Assembly (NCBI GenBank): GCA_014238785.1
Contig: JABAAL010000041.1
Location: forward strand, 35,366-99,365
Length of the DNA: 64,000 bases
Origin: Phycisphaerales bacterium
Lineage (GTDB): Bacteria > Planctomycetota > Phycisphaerae > Phycisphaerales > SM1A02
Reading direction: 5' to 3'
Part shown: one piece after another, positions 19,581 through 28,371 of the stretch
How the letters are laid out: each line of letters starts with the position of its first letter
Position numbering within the stretch: position 1 is the stretch's first letter
Position numbers and translations under genes: made by a program
The notes under the pieces: generated by a model
The model's database searches: none
Told to the model about the DNA's origin: nothing
Seen by the model: only the letters and a program-made list of their open reading frames with translations

Positions 19581-19966
19581 GGTGTACCTCCAATACCTAT
19601 CACACTTGCCATCGCCATTCCTCCAGCGTGCGACAGGCTTAAACGCCAATCGCAAATTCCTTGCTTGGCTGCTATTTCTGCAGCGCGGCCTTTCAATATA
19701 ACCATGGGAGGACCATCCTCTCTTGATACGCTGATGTCAATCCAATTGATTCCACCAGCAAGTCCTGTTCCGAGCGCTTTAAGGACTGCTTCCTTTGCAG
19801 CATACCTTGCAGCAAAACGTTGTGCACGCATTTCTTCTGAAGAAACATTTGCAGAATCTTGCTCAACTTGTGTAAAACAACGATCTATAAAGGTTTGACC
19901 ATGCTTCTCAAGCATCGTCGCGATACGTTCTACATCTACAATATCTATGCCATGCGCAAGTATCAT
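19577..19966 (-). CDS. acpS: Holo-[acyl-carrier-protein] synthase
   Basis: Transfers phosphopantetheine from CoA to the acyl carrier protein. MILAHGIDIVDVERI with the Mg-binding Asp, and FAARYAAKEAVLKALGTG with the second site (K-E-A) match AcpS. At 129 residues it has normal length. It overlaps moaB by ATGA. Confidence 0.95.
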   Translation of the reverse strand: MILAHGIDIVDVERIATMLEKHGQTFIDRCFTQVEQDSANVSSEEMRAQRFAARYAAKEAVLKALGTGLAGGINWIDISVSREDGPPMVILKGRAAEIAAKQGICDWRLSLSHAGGMAMASVIGIGGTP

Positions 19967-20478
19967 GACTTTACCTCCAAGGCACAGACATCAAGCAAAT
20001 GGCCTAGTTGCAGAACGATTAATTTTTGCATTGCAAGCGTCACCGCCTTGGGTGAACCTGGGAGCAAAAAGATTGGTGTTCGTAAATCATCTGCGTCAAT
20101 CCAGCCCGCTTCTGCTCGGCTCAACATTGCCGCAGCACCTATTTCTTCATAACTTAATTGACGAAAAAGTTCACCGAATCCCGGCATGGATGCTGCCATC
20201 AATGGAAGCACCGCTTCTGGTGTCACGTCTCTTCTTGATGGGCCAGTGCCGCCTGTGACAACGATAGCATCTACCGAGTCGTCGGCTGCCCACCTCGAAA
20301 CCATCGCAGCAATCGCAGCATGTTCGTCTTGCACAAGTTCACGCGCGACAATGGAATGCCCCGCTTTCTCTAACTCGTCGACGGCAATCTTGCCGCTACG
20401 GTCATCTTCAAGTGAACGCGAATCACTCACGGTCAGCACCGCAACGACTGCCCTTCGTGTTGAAGTGTCATGCTTCAT
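19963..20478 (-). CDS. moaB: Molybdenum cofactor biosynthesis protein MoaB/Mog family
   Basis: Molybdopterin-binding MoCF-fold protein of 171 residues. AVLTVSDSRSLEDDRSG, AIVVTGGTGPSRRDVTPEAV and the C-terminal FLLPGSPKAVTLAMQKL are the family hallmarks. It probably adenylylates molybdopterin or acts at the MPT step. The moaE gene is divergent, 38 bases away, which fits a cofactor role; other moa genes are not in the window. Confidence 0.92.
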   Translation of the reverse strand: MKHDTSTRRAVVAVLTVSDSRSLEDDRSGKIAVDELEKAGHSIVARELVQDEHAAIAAMVSRWAADDSVDAIVVTGGTGPSRRDVTPEAVLPLMAASMPGFGELFRQLSYEEIGAAAMLSRAEAGWIDADDLRTPIFLLPGSPKAVTLAMQKLIVLQLGHLLDVCALEVKS

Positions 20479-20516
20479 CCACGCAGCATACCCTATAGAC
20501 GCTCTACAGTGATATT

Positions 20517-20972
20517 ATGGTAAAGGTAATGAGTGAGAGCCAAATCCATATTGAGTTTACGAACCTTCCCGTCGATGTAACCACCGCGAGTACCCTTCCT
20601 GCGATTGGGTGCGGCGGCGAGTGCATCTTCGTTGGCAGGACTCGGCCAGAGCACAATGTAACACACGGCGAACTCATCGCCCTCCAGTACGATTGTTACC
20701 AAGAAATGGCCGAAAAAGAACTGCGAACACTCGCACAAGAAGTTATTAACAGGTATGAAGTTCGTCATGTTCGTGTGACACATAGTGTGGGCAAAGTTGC
20801 TCCCAACGAAGCAAGCATCGTCATCGCCATTGCAAGCGATCGCCGAGATGATGCGTTTACTGCGTGTCGATTTATGATTGACTTACTCAAGCAACGCGTT
20901 CCCATTTGGAAACAAGAACTGTGGGCAGATGGCACCACTTGGAAAGATGGCGTGCCGCTTCAATTGCAATGA
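20517..20972 (+). CDS. moaE: Molybdopterin synthase catalytic subunit
   Basis: Large subunit of molybdopterin synthase, adding dithiolene sulfur to precursor Z with MoaD. CIFVGRTRPEH, IALQYDCYQEMAEKELRTLA, VTHSVGKVAPNEASIVIAIAS and the active-site Lys region VPIWKQELWADGTTWKDG match MoaE. 151 residues from ATG 20517; ATG 20529 is an alternative. MoaD is not seen here. Confidence 0.94.
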   Translation: MVKVMSESQIHIEFTNLPVDVTTASTLPAIGCGGECIFVGRTRPEHNVTHGELIALQYDCYQEMAEKELRTLAQEVINRYEVRHVRVTHSVGKVAPNEASIVIAIASDRRDDAFTACRFMIDLLKQRVPIWKQELWADGTTWKDGVPLQLQ

Positions 20973-21241
20973 TAAAAAACATCTTCATCGTTCTTGCAAT
21001 ATTAGGGGTTGGATGTTTTTTATATGATTATTACTGGCTCAACGCTCAAGTACATTCGCTCATGGCTCAAAACTATTTTCTGATTGAACTAGAACTCTTT
21101 GAAGAAGCAATGCAATACCGGCATGAAGCAGAAGAACTTGGTAAATGGATAACACCCGTTGCGGTGCTTGCCTTTTTTCTTATCGCTCCATTAACTTGTT
21201 ACCTTATTGTAAAAAGAAAACAAAAACATGCCCAAGAGTGA
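20969..21241 (+). CDS. Small two-helix membrane protein, unknown
   Basis: 90 residues. Hydrophobic helices at about 4-20 (IFIVLAILGVGCFLYDYYW) and 58-80 (ITPVAVLAFFLIAPLTCYLIV) flank an amphipathic stretch rich in Glu and Gln (LELFEEAMQYRHEAEELGK). The C-terminus is basic. No known family recognised. Its ATG overlaps the moaE stop (ATGA) and its end overlaps nth by 14 bases, so it is translated as part of that operon. Confidence 0.65.
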   Translation: MIKNIFIVLAILGVGCFLYDYYWLNAQVHSLMAQNYFLIELELFEEAMQYRHEAEELGKWITPVAVLAFFLIAPLTCYLIVKRKQKHAQE

Positions 21242-21866
21242 GCGAGCAGAATCAATTTTTAAAGCGTTAAAGAAGCGATATCCAGACGCACACTGCGCAC
21301 TGGAATACAACTCTCCCTTAGAACTGTTGTTCGCTACAATTCTTTCGGCACAATCCACAGACGTTGGTGTCAACAAGGCAACTCCCGCTTTGTTTAAAGC
21401 GTTTCCATTAGTACAGGACTACGCAAATGCATCACCGGAAGAAATAGAACCCTACATCTCCTCCATTGGATTGTTCCGCAGTAAAGCAAAATCGATCTAC
21501 ACTTCTGCACATTTGATCCTAGATGACTTTGGCGGCAAAGTGCCAGACAACATGAAAGACCTCATCAAACTTCGAGGCGTTGCACGAAAAACTGCAAATG
21601 TTGTCCTTGGCAACGCCTTCAACAAGAACGAAGGCATCGTCGTAGACACGCACGTTGGACGGCTTGCGCAACGGTTTGGCTTAACGAAAGAAACAACGCC
21701 GGAAAAAATTGAAATAGATTTAATGGCCCTCTTTCCGCAAAAAAATTGGACGATACTTAGCCACTTGCTCGTGTGGCACGGGAGACAAGTCTGCAAAAAA
21801 CGTGGCGGTACGTGCGCTGAAGATTCCATTTGCAAACGCTACTGCATGAATGCAAAGCAAACCTAA
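21228..21866 (+). CDS. nth: Endonuclease III
   Basis: DNA glycosylase/AP lyase for oxidised pyrimidines. LRGVARKTANVVLGNAF is the helix-hairpin-helix with the catalytic Lys; VDTHVGRLAQRFGLT holds the catalytic Asp. The C-terminal Fe-S cluster Cys ligands are present (VCKKRGGTCAEDSICKRYC). 212 residues, normal length. Confidence 0.96.
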   Translation: MPKSERAESIFKALKKRYPDAHCALEYNSPLELLFATILSAQSTDVGVNKATPALFKAFPLVQDYANASPEEIEPYISSIGLFRSKAKSIYTSAHLILDDFGGKVPDNMKDLIKLRGVARKTANVVLGNAFNKNEGIVVDTHVGRLAQRFGLTKETTPEKIEIDLMALFPQKNWTILSHLLVWHGRQVCKKRGGTCAEDSICKRYCMNAKQT

Positions 21867-21933
21867 GCCCCTACCACAATAATAGTTGATAAAACTACAC
21901 ACAAACTACACGCATCCGTGTCATGATACGCAA

Positions 21934-22257
21934 ATGAGTACACCAACCAATGATCGGCTAAGTCAACTACGAAATCTACTTGAAAACGATCCACATGATG
22001 CCTTCTGCATGTACGGCATAGCGATGGAGCATGCAAAAAGTGACGCACACCAAGAAGCAATTGCTTGGTTTGATAAGACTATGGAAACTGATCCCGCGTA
22101 TTGCTACGCTTGGTTCCATAAGGCTAGAAGCCAGGAGTCTATGGGCGACCAAGCGGGAGCTATTGCAACGCTTCAAGATGGCATCGAACAAGCGAAATCC
22201 CATGGCGACCAACACGCAGAAGATGAGATGGGCGGATTTTTGCAAAGTATTCTATGA
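21934..22257 (+). CDS. Small TPR-type protein
   Basis: 107 residues, starting MSTPTNDRLSQLRNLLENDP. Two to three tetratricopeptide-like units are readable: DAFCMYGIAMEHAKSDAHQ / AIAWFDKTMETDPAYCYAWF / HKARSQESMGDQAGAIATL. Probably a protein-interaction adaptor. The end overlaps recX by ATGA. ATG 21934 preferred over an upstream start that lacks the repeat. Confidence 0.75.
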   Translation: MSTPTNDRLSQLRNLLENDPHDAFCMYGIAMEHAKSDAHQEAIAWFDKTMETDPAYCYAWFHKARSQESMGDQAGAIATLQDGIEQAKSHGDQHAEDEMGGFLQSIL

Positions 22258-22892
22258 CGCACCTGATAACCGCAATTGAACCATCAGAAGAGGACCCAAA
22301 CTTCCGCGACATCTATGTCCAAGGAAAGTTTGCGATGACACTTTCCATTTCTGCCGTTGAGGAATTAAAGCTCACCATCGAACAGCCGTGGGACGACGAA
22401 ACATCGAACGCTATCGAAACATGCACCGCGATCGAAGATGCAAGACACATAGCTATTGATCTAATTTCTAGGAGGACATGGGGATGCAATGAGCTTATAA
22501 GAAGGCTTGTAAAGAGAGGGAGTGCCAAAACAATAGCTGAGCAAACAGTAGAACAACTCTGCGACGACGGATGGCTTGACGACCATGCTTTTGCCTGTGC
22601 GCTGATTCGTCAGTGGCTTAGGAAAGAACCGGCAGGGCGACGATGGCTTCAACACAAGTTATATGAAAAAGAAATTCCCCAAGATATTGCCAATCCTGCA
22701 ATTGATGAAGAACTCGCTGGAATTTCAGAGCAAGATTCCGCCAATGAGTTTGCAGCAAAACGAATTGCAAAAACTTCTGGTGACGATGAAACAGTTCAGC
22801 GAAAAGTTATGGCAGCGCTCAGTCGCAAAGGATTTTCCCTTGACGTTGCCTTGCGAGCATATAGAGGAGCTCAAGAAGCCGACAACTCGTAG
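22254..22892 (+). CDS. recX: RecX family regulatory protein
   Basis: 212 residues, modulator of RecA filaments. The three-helix RecX repeats are visible: SRRTWGCNELIRRLVKRG, QLCDDGWLDDHAFACALIRQWL, RRWLQHKLYEKEIPQDIA, and VMAALSRKGFSLDVALRAY at the end. The N-terminal 60 residues form a separate beta-rich domain (DIYVQGKFAMTLSISAVEEL) as in longer RecX members. recA itself is not in the window. Confidence 0.88.
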   Translation: MTHLITAIEPSEEDPNFRDIYVQGKFAMTLSISAVEELKLTIEQPWDDETSNAIETCTAIEDARHIAIDLISRRTWGCNELIRRLVKRGSAKTIAEQTVEQLCDDGWLDDHAFACALIRQWLRKEPAGRRWLQHKLYEKEIPQDIANPAIDEELAGISEQDSANEFAAKRIAKTSGDDETVQRKVMAALSRKGFSLDVALRAYRGAQEADNS

Positions 22893-22910
22893 CATCCACG
22901 AAGGAAATTT

Positions 22911-22925
22911 GGGACCGTCCCCCTT
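22911..22925. repeat. GGGACYGTCCCCCTT palindromic element, copy 1
   Basis: GGGACCGTCCCCCTT lies in the 197-base gap between recX and the rhodanese gene. The run of C then pairs with GGGGG at 22931-22935, giving a hairpin with no T tract. An identical element except for the centre base is at 32156-32170. Nothing else is recognisable in this gap. Confidence 0.5.
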
Positions 22926-23089
22926 TCCTTGGGGGCAGACATCTTCGGACGAAAATACAGCGCATGTGCAATAACCTAATCCCTCTTCTTCACTACTCGC
23001 CTTAGTATCTCCGTGGCACATCCCTTCGAGTTAATAAACTGTAACTCTCAAGTGCACCGCTTAAACAAAATGAGGTCGTTATTGCTACG

Positions 23090-23413
23090 ATGCCCATCAT
23101 GTGTACTGCTGGGCACCTCCCAATCGAAATATCCTTTAAGGATCACCTTGCCAATACTAAGGCGATTGTTATTGACTGCAGAACCGCAGCAGAGTACGAG
23201 CTTGGCCATATTAAAAATGCGATTAACGTGCCACTTCAACACTTGAGTATTCGAATTGACAATTTACCTTGCACTTACGATGATGCTATTTTCGTATATT
23301 GCAGAACTGGGAACCGATCAGATACGTTCGCGACATATATTCGCTCGATTGGTTTTACTAAGTGCCAATCCATTGCCGGTGGCTTTGAACTCTGGGGAGA
23401 GAGCGAATGCTAA
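23090..23413 (+). CDS. Rhodanese-like domain protein
   Basis: Single rhodanese domain of 107 residues: AIVIDCRTAAEYELGHIKNAINVP and the active-site loop VYCRTGNRS with the catalytic Cys. Stand-alone cytoplasmic sulfurtransferase or phosphatase-like fold; acceptor unknown. The 3' end overlaps cdsA by 7 bases. Confidence 0.9.
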   Translation: MPIMCTAGHLPIEISFKDHLANTKAIVIDCRTAAEYELGHIKNAINVPLQHLSIRIDNLPCTYDDAIFVYCRTGNRSDTFATYIRSIGFTKCQSIAGGFELWGESEC

Positions 23414-24279
23414 AACGTCGGCTCATTACTGGACCGCTCTTAAGTATCGCGCTCATTGCACTCATCTTTTTTGATGACCGAATTGGCGGTATAACTTGTG
23501 ATTGCGGGACAACTTTTCAGCCCGGTCTTCTCATTGCATTACTCGCAATGCTCGCAGCCCCGCTTGCAGCGCTTGAATTCAATACGATGGCGAAAAATGC
23601 AAGAATCCGCTGCAGCGTTCCGATGCTCATCCTTTCCTTGGAAGCGTGGATTGTCGCAATTTATTGCATGCCCTCATCCCTTGCATCTACGACAGCCATC
23701 GCGCTCTTGGCAAGCATAGCAGTGGGCAGCTTCGCACTCTCCGTTATTTGCCTTTCAAGGGGCAAGGATTTACGCGGCGTTATTGCTGGTTCGACATTTA
23801 CCGTAGCAACGGCCGCATACGTTGCAATGGGGTTTGGGCTACTACTTTTGATTCGTCGCGACCACAGCGCTTGGTGGATATTTGGAATTATCGCAACTGT
23901 AAAAATGTGCGATACCGGTGCATTCTTCGTTGGATGCAACATTGGCAAGCACAAAATGATCCCTTGGGTAAGTCCTGCTAAATCTTGGGAAGGATTAGTT
24001 GGCGGACTCATCACTGCTTCTCTTGCCGCTGTTGGACTTGCGGCTCTCAATAATTTTTATCTTCCATCCGAACCAGAAATTACATTGGAATACGCTGCTT
24101 TTCTCGGGATTCTATTTGGAGCACTTGGACAGATAGGAGACTTACTTATCAGCGTATTCAAACGAGATAGCGGTGTAAAAGATGCATCCTCGGTCCTTCC
24201 GGGTCTTGGTGGCATACTCGATGTGCTTGATTCTCTCTTATTGGTAAGTGCCGTTGCCTATTGGCTGCTTCCAAAGTGA
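23407..24279 (+). CDS. cdsA: Phosphatidate cytidylyltransferase
   Basis: Makes CDP-diacylglycerol for phospholipid synthesis; integral membrane, about eight helices in 290 residues. The CDP-diglyceride synthase signature is visible at the C-terminus: SVFKRDSGVKDASSVLPGLG followed by GILDVLDSLL. KSWEGLVGG is the second conserved block. Confidence 0.93.
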   Translation: MLKRRLITGPLLSIALIALIFFDDRIGGITCDCGTTFQPGLLIALLAMLAAPLAALEFNTMAKNARIRCSVPMLILSLEAWIVAIYCMPSSLASTTAIALLASIAVGSFALSVICLSRGKDLRGVIAGSTFTVATAAYVAMGFGLLLLIRRDHSAWWIFGIIATVKMCDTGAFFVGCNIGKHKMIPWVSPAKSWEGLVGGLITASLAAVGLAALNNFYLPSEPEITLEYAAFLGILFGALGQIGDLLISVFKRDSGVKDASSVLPGLGGILDVLDSLLLVSAVAYWLLPK

Positions 24280-24305
24280 GCCATACTCTGATAGAATTAG
24301 ACGCT

Positions 24306-25064
24306 ATGCCTTTGATTGACAACTTGCTGACTCTTTACAACGTTGATCGACAAGTTCGCAGTTTGCGAAGCCGAGTCGAATCAGCACAAATTTACCTCAA
24401 TGTCCAGAACAGACAAATGGAGTCGATCGGAGTCGAGCAAACCGAAAATGATTTGCAGCGTAAACAGCGCATAGCAAATATTGCAAATGTCGAAACTGAG
24501 ATTGGCTCAATTGACTTGCGAATTGAACACCTCCGCGAGGAACTCAACAAAGCGGTTAATGACAAACAATACTCTGCTTTGCTTGCTGAGATGAACACAA
24601 TAAAAGAACATCGAAAAGCTTTTGAAGACGCAGAGCTTATTGAGATGTCTGCTGTGGAAGAGCTTAATCAATCTGCAACGAATATTTCAGAACGTCAAGA
24701 AGAACGCCAAAAGGTAATGAAAGTAGCTACAAAAGAACTTAGTGTTCGCAAATCAGAAATCGCAGAACAACTCGCAGAACTTGAGACTGAACGAGCCACT
24801 GCAGCCACAGTTATTCCTGACTCGGTACTCGATGAATTCGATTCGCTTGCTGATGATTACGAAGGCGAAGCAATGTCAGCCATTGAAATCATTGATCTCA
24901 AAAGGCGAGAGTATTCATGCACTTCATGCAGTTTACGACTTCCGCTTGATTCCATTACTTCCATGCTTGGAAACAAAGAGGAAATCGTCAAGTGCGTTTC
25001 GTGCGATCGAATCCTCTATCTCGAAGTCGAATCTCGAGAAGCAATCGCCCCCACCGAACAATAA
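24306..25064 (+). CDS. Coiled-coil protein with C4-type zinc ribbon (DUF164/CdsZ-like)
   Basis: 252 residues. An N-terminal helical hairpin of about 190 residues rich in Glu/Gln/Leu heptads (LYNVDRQVRSLRSRVESAQ, EIGSIDLRIEHLREELNK) is followed by a zinc ribbon, CTSCSLRLPLD...IVKCVSCDRILYLE, with two CxxC pairs. This is the C4-type zf-RING_7 family; chlamydial relatives are called CdsZ. It is thought to bind nucleic acid or proteins; the function is uncertain. ATG 24306 chosen because residues before it overlap cdsA. A terminator follows. Confidence 0.85.
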   Translation: MPLIDNLLTLYNVDRQVRSLRSRVESAQIYLNVQNRQMESIGVEQTENDLQRKQRIANIANVETEIGSIDLRIEHLREELNKAVNDKQYSALLAEMNTIKEHRKAFEDAELIEMSAVEELNQSATNISERQEERQKVMKVATKELSVRKSEIAEQLAELETERATAATVIPDSVLDEFDSLADDYEGEAMSAIEIIDLKRREYSCTSCSLRLPLDSITSMLGNKEEIVKCVSCDRILYLEVESREAIAPTEQ

Positions 25065-25102
25065 AATAGCCTGCGGCTTATTAATTTGCCTCAATAATAA
25101 CT

Positions 25103-25133
25103 AAAAAAGCCCCAGTTTGACCGGGGCTTTTTT
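25103..25133. terminator. Bidirectional rho-independent terminator
   Basis: AAAAAAGCCCC...GGGGCTTTTTT: an 11-bp stem-plus-tract hairpin with six A before and six T after, between convergent genes ending at 25064 and 25150. It can end both transcripts. Confidence 0.88.
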
Positions 25134-25149
25134 AAGAACATTTGATTAA

Positions 25150-25782
25150 CTATCGTCTTCGTCTTCGTGCCAACCCTGCTATCCCCACGAGCGCCAGTGC
25201 GCCTGGGACTGGAACTGCGCCTGCGAATATATCAACGGTTACAGCATCTAAGACATTATGCGGTGCGGTGCCATTCACAAAGAATGCCCATTCTGTAACA
25301 ACTCCTGCATAGTTGGAGAGATCCCAAGAATACGAGGTAGTAACATTCGCACCAAAGTTTGGAACTTCTTCGTAATAATTCGTTGCAAACGTGTCGTACG
25401 AGAACATCTGGCCAGTCGTGCCATCGCTGACCCAGAGAGTAACTCCAGCATAGTCCATTTCGGTTCCCATCGATGCCAGATTCAAGACTGCTTGCTCAAG
25501 TGGGCCATTCCCGTACACATGTATTTCTAAACCAGTTGCTTGGTTGTAAATATTGCCTGAACCGGTAACCATCGCGCCGTCGGCAAAATTAAACAACATC
25601 CCACCAGTGTCACCGCTGTCATTGAAGTTCGGAGCGTTATATGCTGAACTAAAAGAATCCCAACCATAATACGTCGTACCGGCATCACCACGCCAATTTG
25701 GAATTTCTGGGTTGATTAAATCTGCAGAAACCTGCGTTGCTACTACTGCGGCGACTGAACATGTTATTACTTTACAAAACAT
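25150..25782 (-). CDS. Exported protein with VPxPGALAL/RRRRR C-terminal sorting tail
   Basis: 210 residues, signal peptide (VITCSVAAVVATQVSA), beta-rich secreted body, and a C-terminus VPVPGALALVGIAGLARRRRR: a short hydrophobic segment bounded by Pro-Gly and followed by five Arg. That is the PEP-CTERM-type tripartite tail common in planctomycetes, expected to be processed by an exosortase-like enzyme. The body does not match a family I can name. Confidence 0.78.
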   Translation of the reverse strand: MFCKVITCSVAAVVATQVSADLINPEIPNWRGDAGTTYYGWDSFSSAYNAPNFNDSGDTGGMLFNFADGAMVTGSGNIYNQATGLEIHVYGNGPLEQAVLNLASMGTEMDYAGVTLWVSDGTTGQMFSYDTFATNYYEEVPNFGANVTTSYSWDLSNYAGVVTEWAFFVNGTAPHNVLDAVTVDIFAGAVPVPGALALVGIAGLARRRRR

Positions 25783-25803
25783 CTTTCTAATTCCTTTTTA
25801 AAC

Positions 25804-26841
25804 TTATAGATCCCACGCCGCAATAACTGAAAGCAAATCTGAGACGTTCACTTCACCATCTGCGTTTAGATCACTTGAACAACAACTACAAAAACCCCAA
25901 TCGCTTAGGGCAATCAAAATATCACTTACGCCAACAGAGCCGTCGCCATCGAGGTCTTCGGGTACAGTCGAAGCTTCTTCTGCAATAACTGTAAAATGTA
26001 ACTGTGCCGCATCTGCAATTCCAAAATACACTGCCAAACTTTCCTTCATGTGAAAGTTAGGCTGTATTAAACCGATGGTCTTTCTCAAACCGGGCTGCTG
26101 CGCTGGGTGTAACGACGAAACGATAAAACTCAACAAGCCTTCACTGAATGAATTCCGCAAATAGCACTGAATCTCTGGATCTGCTACATTTATTTCAAAA
26201 GAAAGAACCGTTTCGGTTTCCATAATGGCACCTGGTGTTAGTTTTGCATTTGCTCCAATAGCAAACGGTTCGGACTGAAATGCATCGAGTACATTATTTG
26301 AGACATCAATTTGGTATCCATCTATACAAGAAATTGGATATGCATTTCGTTCTCGCCTTGAAGCACCGAATGGAAATGGTCCTGTTTCACCAAACGTCCA
26401 ACCATTAAATCCTCCTCGGAACGCTGCACCGAATAATTCCATCGGTCTCCCTGCATCCGTGTCTTGGACACCGGTGTCGGCAAGGTGGCTCTCCCATGCA
26501 TCTGCAGTAGGATCGTACACATTCCCTTCATTGCTTATAGAAATATGCAACGTTGCTTCCACAATGTCATAGTTTGAAGCGCCAAGCCCTACAGGTATTT
26601 CCTCTGGTGTTATAAATCCAAGAAGAATTTGCCCATCTCTATCATCGAATATTTCGTACCCGCCCCCAATAGATGAAAAAGTAGCTGAAACTTCACGGTC
26701 ACCAACCGAACCATTAAATGGGTACATCCAGCGATCAAAATCTGGCGCCTCAAGCGTCGTGGTAAACGAATCTGCGAAACACAGTTGCGTTAAAAACAGC
26801 ATCATATAGTGTGTGAAAGTTCTTACATTTACTAAATTCAT
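25804..26841 (-). CDS. Exported dockerin-repeat protein
   Basis: 345 residues with an N-terminal signal (HYMMLFLTQLCFA). The main body of about 270 residues is beta-rich with no family match I can name. The C-terminus holds two paired Ca-loop repeats, EDLDGDGSVGVSDILIALSD and SDLNADGEVNVSDLL, separated by WGFCSCCSS. These are the Asp-rich dockerin-type repeats widespread in Phycisphaerae exported proteins. Same strand and 21 bases upstream of the gene ending at 25150, so possibly one operon. Confidence 0.8.
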   Translation of the reverse strand: MNLVNVRTFTHYMMLFLTQLCFADSFTTTLEAPDFDRWMYPFNGSVGDREVSATFSSIGGGYEIFDDRDGQILLGFITPEEIPVGLGASNYDIVEATLHISISNEGNVYDPTADAWESHLADTGVQDTDAGRPMELFGAAFRGGFNGWTFGETGPFPFGASRRERNAYPISCIDGYQIDVSNNVLDAFQSEPFAIGANAKLTPGAIMETETVLSFEINVADPEIQCYLRNSFSEGLLSFIVSSLHPAQQPGLRKTIGLIQPNFHMKESLAVYFGIADAAQLHFTVIAEEASTVPEDLDGDGSVGVSDILIALSDWGFCSCCSSDLNADGEVNVSDLLSVIAAWDL

Positions 26842-26888
26842 GCCGAAGGATTATATATTAAATGAGACGACCTCGTAATTAGGGACTT

Positions 26889-26897
26889 TGTTATAAT
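26889..26897 (+). promoter_or_regulatory. Extended -10 promoter for the prepilin-like gene
   Basis: TGTTATAAT: a perfect TATAAT (26892-26897) with the TGn extension, about 68 bases before the ATG at 26966. No convincing -35 box. It lies in a 124-base gap between divergent genes. Confidence 0.4.
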
Positions 26898-26965
26898 CAA
26901 ACAAATAGAATTTTTCTGAGCTCATTCCCTTTCTTTGCTCATTCAGACAAAAGACTTTTTAATCG

Positions 26966-27823
26966 ATGGCTATTGACAAAATACACAAATCAAAACATGG
27001 ATTCACACTGATTGAACTCTTGATTGTGATTGCAATTATTGCCCTTTTGGTTGGGCTAACAACCGTTGTGGCAGCAAAGGTGGCAACCTCCGCTAAAAGC
27101 ACAAAAGAAGCGAGCGCATTGCGATCGGTGCTCCAAGCGTACACACTTGCTACGACTGATCATAGGGGTGCGTTTATTGCTGGGTACTCCAACAATCAAA
27201 CGGAAACATTTACGGGACCAGATGGCGAAGTAATTCCATGGCCAGCAAGCGGCCGCTATGTTTGGAGGATACTCCCCTACTTAAATAACGCCGCAGCCTC
27301 CCTCTACGTCAACGAACAATCGGCATGGCTAAACCAATACGCTGGAACAGAGAATTATAATTATATTGCAAGCCTCTTTCCCTCCTTTGGATTAAACAGC
27401 GAATGGATGGGTGGCGATGCTCGAACCACAGCGATGCCAGCGCTAGAAAGCAAACGGTTATATGGTAAATTTCTCTCTGATGTCCCTCACCCATCAAGGC
27501 AATTAGTATTTGCTTCCGCCAAAGCACCAGATGGTTCTGATGAAGTCTCACTCATAAAGGAAGGGTATTTTGAAATTAAAAGCCCTTACTTTCCAAGTGC
27601 AGGGAATGCTTGGAGATGGCACACCATTGACGGTACGCCATCAACTATCCCAACCGAAAACTCTGGCGATCATGGGAACCTCTCTACACGGCACAGCGGT
27701 GAAGTACTCGCAGGTCAACTTGATGGCTCTACAGAATTTCTTAGCCTCAATGAACTCGCAGATATGCGTCGCTGGGCGCCAAGCGCAAATAGTCATGACT
27801 GGACTCCATCCATAGCACCATAA
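26966..27823 (+). CDS. Type II secretion pseudopilin-like protein (prepilin-type N-terminus)
   Basis: 285 residues. KHGFTLIELLIVIAIIALLVG near residue 10 is the prepilin peptidase site: Gly|Phe-Thr-Leu-Ile-Glu with Glu at +5, followed by the hydrophobic pilin helix. The remaining 240 residues are a globular beta-rich domain ending in GDHGNLSTRHSGEVLAGQLDGST, typical of the H-x-G prepilin-like proteins abundant in planctomycetes (DUF1559-related). Likely exported or assembled by a type II or IV pilus-like machine not encoded here. Confidence 0.85.
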   Translation: MAIDKIHKSKHGFTLIELLIVIAIIALLVGLTTVVAAKVATSAKSTKEASALRSVLQAYTLATTDHRGAFIAGYSNNQTETFTGPDGEVIPWPASGRYVWRILPYLNNAAASLYVNEQSAWLNQYAGTENYNYIASLFPSFGLNSEWMGGDARTTAMPALESKRLYGKFLSDVPHPSRQLVFASAKAPDGSDEVSLIKEGYFEIKSPYFPSAGNAWRWHTIDGTPSTIPTENSGDHGNLSTRHSGEVLAGQLDGSTEFLSLNELADMRRWAPSANSHDWTPSIAP

Positions 27824-27860
27824 TTCAAGATTTGTTTTTGTTGACTACAATGAACACATA

Positions 27861-28355
27861 ATGTTATGCCCTTATTGCGAACGAGATGATGACAAGGTCA
27901 TCGACAGCCGTGGCTCCGATGGAGGCAAATCTATTCGTCGAAGACGAGCGTGCCAAAAATGCAACCGCAGATTCACCACATTTGAACGAGTTGAAAAAAC
28001 TTCACGGTTAATGGTCATAAAACGAGATGGCACACGTATCCCATTTGACCCTGAAAAAGTTCTCAGAGGGCTTCAAGCAGCTTGCGGCAAAAGGGGCATT
28101 CCAGAGGATCGAAAAATAGCAATCGTTCGTGATGTTGAAGAAGAGCTCATGGAATTATTTGAGCGAGAAGTCCCAAGCAAAGAAGTCGGCTTGCGCGTTG
28201 CTAATCAATTAAAGACCGTTGACCAAATCGTCTACATTCGATACGCAAGCGAGTATTTTAATTTTCAAGATTTGGAAGCCCTCTCGCGAGAAGTTTCCGA
28301 ACTGCAAGAAGAACCCCCAATCATCCCAAAGCAATCTGACCTTTTTAACAAATAA
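27861..28355 (+). CDS. nrdR: Transcriptional repressor NrdR
   Basis: ATP/dATP-sensing repressor of ribonucleotide reductase genes. The N-terminal zinc ribbon CPYCERDDDKVIDSR...ACQKCNRRFTTFER and the ATP-cone VIKRDGTRIPFDPEKVLRGL are intact; YASEYFNFQDLE is the usual C-terminal end. 164 residues, normal. It is 16 bases upstream of thrS. Confidence 0.96.
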   Translation: MLCPYCERDDDKVIDSRGSDGGKSIRRRRACQKCNRRFTTFERVEKTSRLMVIKRDGTRIPFDPEKVLRGLQAACGKRGIPEDRKIAIVRDVEEELMELFEREVPSKEVGLRVANQLKTVDQIVYIRYASEYFNFQDLEALSREVSELQEEPPIIPKQSDLFNK

Positions 28356-28371
28356 AGCAACAAGTAGACCC

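Noticed and set aside
23013..23246. Small ORF in the recX-rhodanese gap
   Set aside because: Most of it overlaps the rhodanese gene in another frame, and it has no Shine-Dalgarno or recognisable domain.
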